The position numbers and the translations under genes were made by a program. The notes under the pieces are model-generated. The model ran no database searches. It was not told the DNA's origin and saw nothing but the letters and a program-made list of their open reading frames with translations. Below are positions 57,198 to 60,306 of a DNA stretch of 60,306 nucleotides, piece by piece. The stretch lies in assembly GCA_016194865.1 (NCBI GenBank), contig JACQAT010000022.1, positions 1 to 60,306 of the forward strand, written 5' to 3'. How positions within the stretch are numbered: the first letter of the stretch is position 1; every line of letters begins with the position of its first letter. This DNA is from Chloroflexota bacterium (GTDB lineage: Bacteria > Chloroflexota > Limnocylindria > P2-11E).

Positions 57198-57200
57198 GCA

Positions 57201-58583
57201 ATGGGAACCACGCTTTCTAATAAGGTCTGGGACCGGCACGTCGTGCGCTCCGCGCCCGGTGAGCCGGACCTCGTCTACGTGGACCTGCACCTCGTCCATG
57301 AGGTGACGAGCCCGCAGGCATTCGACGGACTGCGCCTCGCCGGCCGCCGCGTGCGCCGGCCCGACCTGACGCTCGCGACCATGGACCACAACGTCGCGAC
57401 GAACGACATCGCTCCGGAGCCGATCTCCGCGATCCAGATCGACACGATGGGACGCAACGCGAAGGAGTTCGGCCTCGTGTGCTTCCCGACGGGCCACCCG
57501 GACCAGGGCATCGTCCACGTCATCGCGCCGCAGCTCGGCCTGACCGAGCCGGGGATGACGATCGTCTGCGGCGACAGCCACACCGCGACCCACGGCGCGT
57601 TCGGCTCGATCGCCTGGGGCATCGGCACCAGCGAGGTCGAGCACGTCCTGGCCACACAGACGATCTGGCAGACGCGCCCGGGCACGATGGCCGTCACGGT
57701 CGACGGCGACCTCCCGCGCGGCGTGTGGGCGAAGGACGTGATCCTCGGGATCATCTCGCGCATCGGCGTGAGCGGCGGCGTCGGCGCGATCATCGAGTAC
57801 CGCGGCTCCACGATCCGCGCGCTCTCGATGGAAGGGCGCATGACGGTCTGCAACATGTCGATCGAGGCCGGCGCGCGCGCGGGCATGATCGCCCCGGACG
57901 ACACGACCTTCGCGTACGTCGAGCAGCGCAAGCACGCACCGAAGGGCGCGGAGTGGCAGCGGGCCCTCGACGACTGGCGCTCGCTCGCGACGGACCCCGA
58001 TGCGAAGTTCGACCGCGAGATCCGCATCGACGCGCGCGACCTGCGCCCGTACGTCTCGTGGGGGACGAATCCCGCGCAGACCGTGACGATCGACGACCGC
58101 GTGCCCGATCCGGCGGCGCTCGGCGAGGGCGCCGAGGCGGCCGCGCGGGCGCTGACCTACATGGACCTCAAGGCGGGCACGCCGATCCGCGATATCCCGG
58201 TGGACGCGGTCTTCCTCGGCTCGTGCACGAACTCGCGCATCGAGGATCTGCGCGTCGCGAGCGACGTCGTGCGCGGGAAGCACGTCCGCAAGGGAGTCCG
58301 CGCGATGGTCGTGCCCGGCTCGATGCTCGTGAAGCTCGAGGCGGAGCGCGAGGGCCTCGACCGTGTCTTCGCCGAGGCCGGGTTCGAATGGCGCTCGGCC
58401 GGCTGCTCGATGTGCCTCGGCATGAACCCCGATGTCCTGAGCCCCGGTGAGCGCTGCGCCTCGACGTCGAACCGCAATTTCGAGGGCCGGCAGGGCCCGG
58501 GCGGTCGTACCCATCTCGTGTCGCCGGCCGTCGCCGCGGCCACCGCGATCGCCGGGCACTTCGCGATCCCGGAGGACTTGTGA
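57201..58583 (+). CDS. leuC: 3-isopropylmalate dehydratase large subunit
   Basis: A 460-aa aconitase-family subunit isomerising 2- to 3-isopropylmalate with LeuD. It has [19 protein letters not shown], the substrate motif [19 protein letters not shown], 4Fe-4S Cys ligands in [13 protein letters not shown] (about residue 338) and [13 protein letters not shown] (about 398 and 401), and [21 protein letters not shown] 57201 gives the usual (M)[14 protein letters not shown] start. A longer form from TTG 57132 through the tandem repeats cannot be excluded. Confidence 0.95.
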   Translation: MGTTLSNKVWDRHVVRSAPGEPDLVYVDLHLVHEVTSPQAFDGLRLAGRRVRRPDLTLATMDHNVATNDIAPEPISAIQIDTMGRNAKEFGLVCFPTGHPDQGIVHVIAPQLGLTEPGMTIVCGDSHTATHGAFGSIAWGIGTSEVEHVLATQTIWQTRPGTMAVTVDGDLPRGVWAKDVILGIISRIGVSGGVGAIIEYRGSTIRALSMEGRMTVCNMSIEAGARAGMIAPDDTTFAYVEQRKHAPKGAEWQRALDDWRSLATDPDAKFDREIRIDARDLRPYVSWGTNPAQTVTIDDRVPDPAALGEGAEAAARALTYMDLKAGTPIRDIPVDAVFLGSCTNSRIEDLRVASDVVRGKHVRKGVRAMVVPGSMLVKLEAEREGLDRVFAEAGFEWRSAGCSMCLGMNPDVLSPGERCASTSNRNFEGRQGPGGRTHLVSPAVAAATAIAGHFAIPEDL

Positions 58584-59173
58584 GGCAGACGACACGCATC
58601 ACGGGTCGTGCCATGCCGGTCGACCGCGCCAACGTCGACACGGATCAGATCATCCCGGCGCACTGGCTCAAGAACGTCGGGCGCACCGGGTACGGCGCGG
58701 GTCTGTTCGAGGCCTGGCGCAAGGATCCGTCGTTTGTCATCAACGACCCGCGCTACAAGGGCGCGACGATCCTCGTCGCCGGCCCGAACTTCGGCAGCGG
58801 CTCGTCGCGCGAGCACGCCGTGTGGGCGCTCGACGAATACGGGTTCCGCGCGGTGATCTCGTCGAAGCTCGCCGACATCTTCAAGGGCAACTCGCTGAAG
58901 ATGGGACTGGTGCCCGTCGAGCTCCCGGCGGAGGTCGTGACCAAGCTGTTGCGTGCGGTCGAGAAGGACCCCTCGCTCGAGATCACCATCGACGTCGAGC
59001 GCGCGACCGTCGAGGCGCCGGCGATCGGCGTGCGCGAGACGCTGCGGCTCGACGAATTCACGCGCACGCGCCTGCGCGAGGGGCTGGACGACATCGCGCT
59101 CACCCTTCGCTACAGCGACGACATCGCGCGATTCGAGGCGAAGCGGCCGGGGTGGCTTCCGCGGGTCAGCTGA
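58580..59173 (+). CDS. leuD: 3-isopropylmalate dehydratase small subunit
   Basis: A 197-aa swivelling-domain subunit pairing with LeuC. It has [46 protein letters not shown] and [16 protein letters not shown]. Starts with GTG in a GTGA overlap with leuC; last biosynthetic gene of the operon. Confidence 0.95.
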   Translation: MRQTTRITGRAMPVDRANVDTDQIIPAHWLKNVGRTGYGAGLFEAWRKDPSFVINDPRYKGATILVAGPNFGSGSSREHAVWALDEYGFRAVISSKLADIFKGNSLKMGLVPVELPAEVVTKLLRAVEKDPSLEITIDVERATVEAPAIGVRETLRLDEFTRTRLREGLDDIALTLRYSDDIARFEAKRPGWLPRVS

Positions 59174-60093
59174 GACCCTTCCGCCTCGCGATCACGGCGA
59201 CCACGGCAGCGAGCGCGACCGAGTGGCGCGCCAAGGCGCGACGGGTCGAAGAGCTCGGCTACTCGACCCTCCTCATCACCGACCACCTGACCGCGCAGCT
59301 CGCGCCGCTTCCCGCCCTCGCCGCCGCCGCCGACGCGACGACGACGCTTCGGCTCGGCACATTCGTGCTCGCGAACGACTATCGCAATCCCGTGATGCTC
59401 GCGAAGGAGGCGGCGACGCTCGACGTGCTCTCAGGAGGCCGGCTCGAGCTCGGCATCGGCGCGGGCTGGGCGACGCGTGACTACGAGATGCTCGGGATCC
59501 CGTACGACCCGCCGGCAAAGCGCGTCGAGCGGCTGCGCGAGGCGATCGTCCTCATGAAGCGGCTCTGGACCGAGGATCGCGTCGAGCACAGCGGCCGCCA
59601 CTACACCGTGCGTGCCGCGAACGTGCTGCCGAAGCCGGTGCAACGACCGCACCCGCCGCTGATGATCGGTGGCGGCGGACCCGTCATGCTGCGGCTCGCC
59701 GTGAAGCACGCCGACATCGTCGCCTTCGCGCCGCAGGTGAATCAGGACGGCAAGGGGCAGCTGACGCATCTCAGCGCCGGCGCTACGGATGAGAAGGTGC
59801 GCCTGGTGCGTGCCGCCGCGGGCGACCGCCTCGATCGGCTCGAACTCAATGCGATCGTGTTCGACGCCGGCGTCGCCGACGATCCGAGCTCGCTCCTCGC
59901 GCACGCGGCGACGCGCTTCAAGGGCGCCGTCGCCGGGGTCGTCGACAGCCCCTACTTCCTGTACGGCTCGCTCGGACAGCTGCGCACGCAGCTGCTCGCG
60001 CGCCGCGAGCGCTTCGGGATCAGCTATTACGCGATCCCCGAGAAGGTCATGGAGCCGTTCGCGCCGCTCGCGCGGGAGTTGAGCGCGCTCTAG
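59170..60093 (+). CDS. Luciferase-like (F420-type) oxidoreductase
   Basis: A 307-aa luciferase-like monooxygenase-fold protein of the F420-dependent oxidoreductase type: FRLAITATTAASATEWRAKA, EELGYSTLLITDHLTAQ, LRLGTFVLANDYRNPVMLAK, LSGGRLELGIGAGWATRDYE and LPKPVQRPHPPLMIGGGGP. Substrate unknown. Two starts are possible: CTG 59170 overlapping the leuD stop (CTGA), giving RPFRLAITA at the N-terminus, or GTG 59152, which overlaps leuD by 22 nt. Tight linkage suggests co-transcription with leuD. Confidence 0.82.
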   Translation: MRPFRLAITATTAASATEWRAKARRVEELGYSTLLITDHLTAQLAPLPALAAAADATTTLRLGTFVLANDYRNPVMLAKEAATLDVLSGGRLELGIGAGWATRDYEMLGIPYDPPAKRVERLREAIVLMKRLWTEDRVEHSGRHYTVRAANVLPKPVQRPHPPLMIGGGGPVMLRLAVKHADIVAFAPQVNQDGKGQLTHLSAGATDEKVRLVRAAAGDRLDRLELNAIVFDAGVADDPSSLLAHAATRFKGAVAGVVDSPYFLYGSLGQLRTQLLARRERFGISYYAIPEKVMEPFAPLARELSAL

Positions 60094-60306
60094 CGCTTCA
60101 GGCCGCTTCCCTTTCAAGAAGTCGGAGAGCGTTCAGGCAGCCTCCGGGCCGAGCATCTGGCGCCATCGTCTGATATAGCTCGCGTCGCAGGTCGCACACT
60201 GCAGGCGACCTGAGCGGGGAGTCCGGAGCTCGTCTATACGGCCAGTCCGTTGCCGCTAGTCTCCGGCCCTCGCGCTTCGCCTTCGTGCGGTGATGCGGGA
60301 CCCGTC
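60094..60306. other. Window end without a supported gene
   Basis: No clear coding region. On the minus strand a short frame encodes CATCDASYIRRWRQMLG before a stop near 60136, which could be the end of a zinc-containing protein starting beyond the window. There is not enough sequence to call it. Confidence 0.3.

Noticed and set aside
60108-60306. Minus-strand zinc-ribbon gene at the right edge
   Set aside because: Only a CATC motif and a short tail are visible and no frame is clearly better than the others.
1-60306. tRNA, rRNA, insertion sequences, prophage or integron features
   Set aside because: Intergenic intervals were read for cloverleaf-like or CCA-ended segments, transposase genes and terminal inverted repeats; none was found.

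Overview
The window is a GC-rich (roughly 70 percent by eye), gene-dense bacterial chromosome segment of about 55 genes and one probable pseudogene. Several features suggest a monoderm Chloroflexota-type organism (Limnocylindria- or Dormibacteria-like): the gene order rplU-rpmA-rpmE-DUF1385-prfA, two GH57 glucan enzymes, luciferase-like (F420-type) oxidoreductases, a MenA-like prenyltransferase, and a MacAB-type exporter with no outer-membrane partner in sight. This placement is inference from gene content. No rRNA, tRNA, insertion sequence, prophage or CRISPR array was seen.

Layout. 1-4.6 kb: partial membrane protein, aldo/keto reductase, small membrane proteins, an FTR1-like permease, GH57 branching enzyme, bL25. 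4.8-11 kb: GH57 4-alpha-glucanotransferase, HtrA protease, MFS transporter, argS. 11-15 kb: AbrB/PIN toxin-antitoxin-like pair, a luciferase-like oxidoreductase fused to a MenA-like prenyltransferase, a CPBP protease. 15-21 kb (minus strand): MacAB-type exporter, and an ECF sigma factor with two membrane proteins. 21-26.5 kb: MBL hydrolase, arylamine N-acetyltransferase, rplU-rpmA-rpmE-DUF1385-prfA, a methyltransferase. 26.5-32.4 kb: frameshifted lipoprotein, a secreted protein, DinB protein, TPR/HTH regulator, beta-CASP nuclease, GNAT. 32.4-45 kb: FecR-domain protein, AcuC, thyA-folA, acyl-CoA synthetase, thioesterase, two acyl-CoA dehydrogenases, EamA exporter. 45-60 kb: thiolase, then nearly the whole branched-chain amino acid pathway.

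The outstanding system is at 46.3-59.2 kb. leuB, ilvB-ilvN-ilvC-orf62-leuA-ilvD and aminotransferase-ilvA-leuC-leuD are all here. Three transcription units (a PucR-like regulator, ilvB and the aminotransferase) each begin with a short, almost leaderless leader peptide ending in Leu-Gly-Gly. Each is followed by an intrinsic terminator whose 5' arm can instead pair with the GGGAGG-type segment at the end of the leader ORF. The ilvB leader reads LLPLLIVVLL and the aminotransferase leader is rich in Ile. This fits ribosome-mediated attenuation, including of a regulator gene. The acetolactate synthase small subunit and LeuA both lack the C-terminal domain of their longer homologues, so control may have moved toward attenuation.

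Genome-style signals recur. Many genes have a TANNNT -10 element 6-11 nt before the start codon (leaderless or nearly leaderless mRNAs). Genes in operons overlap as NTGA, apparently including CTGA with CTG starts (leuA, acyl-CoA synthetase), and leuB appears to start at ATC. Convergent pairs share a CTAG as both stop codons.
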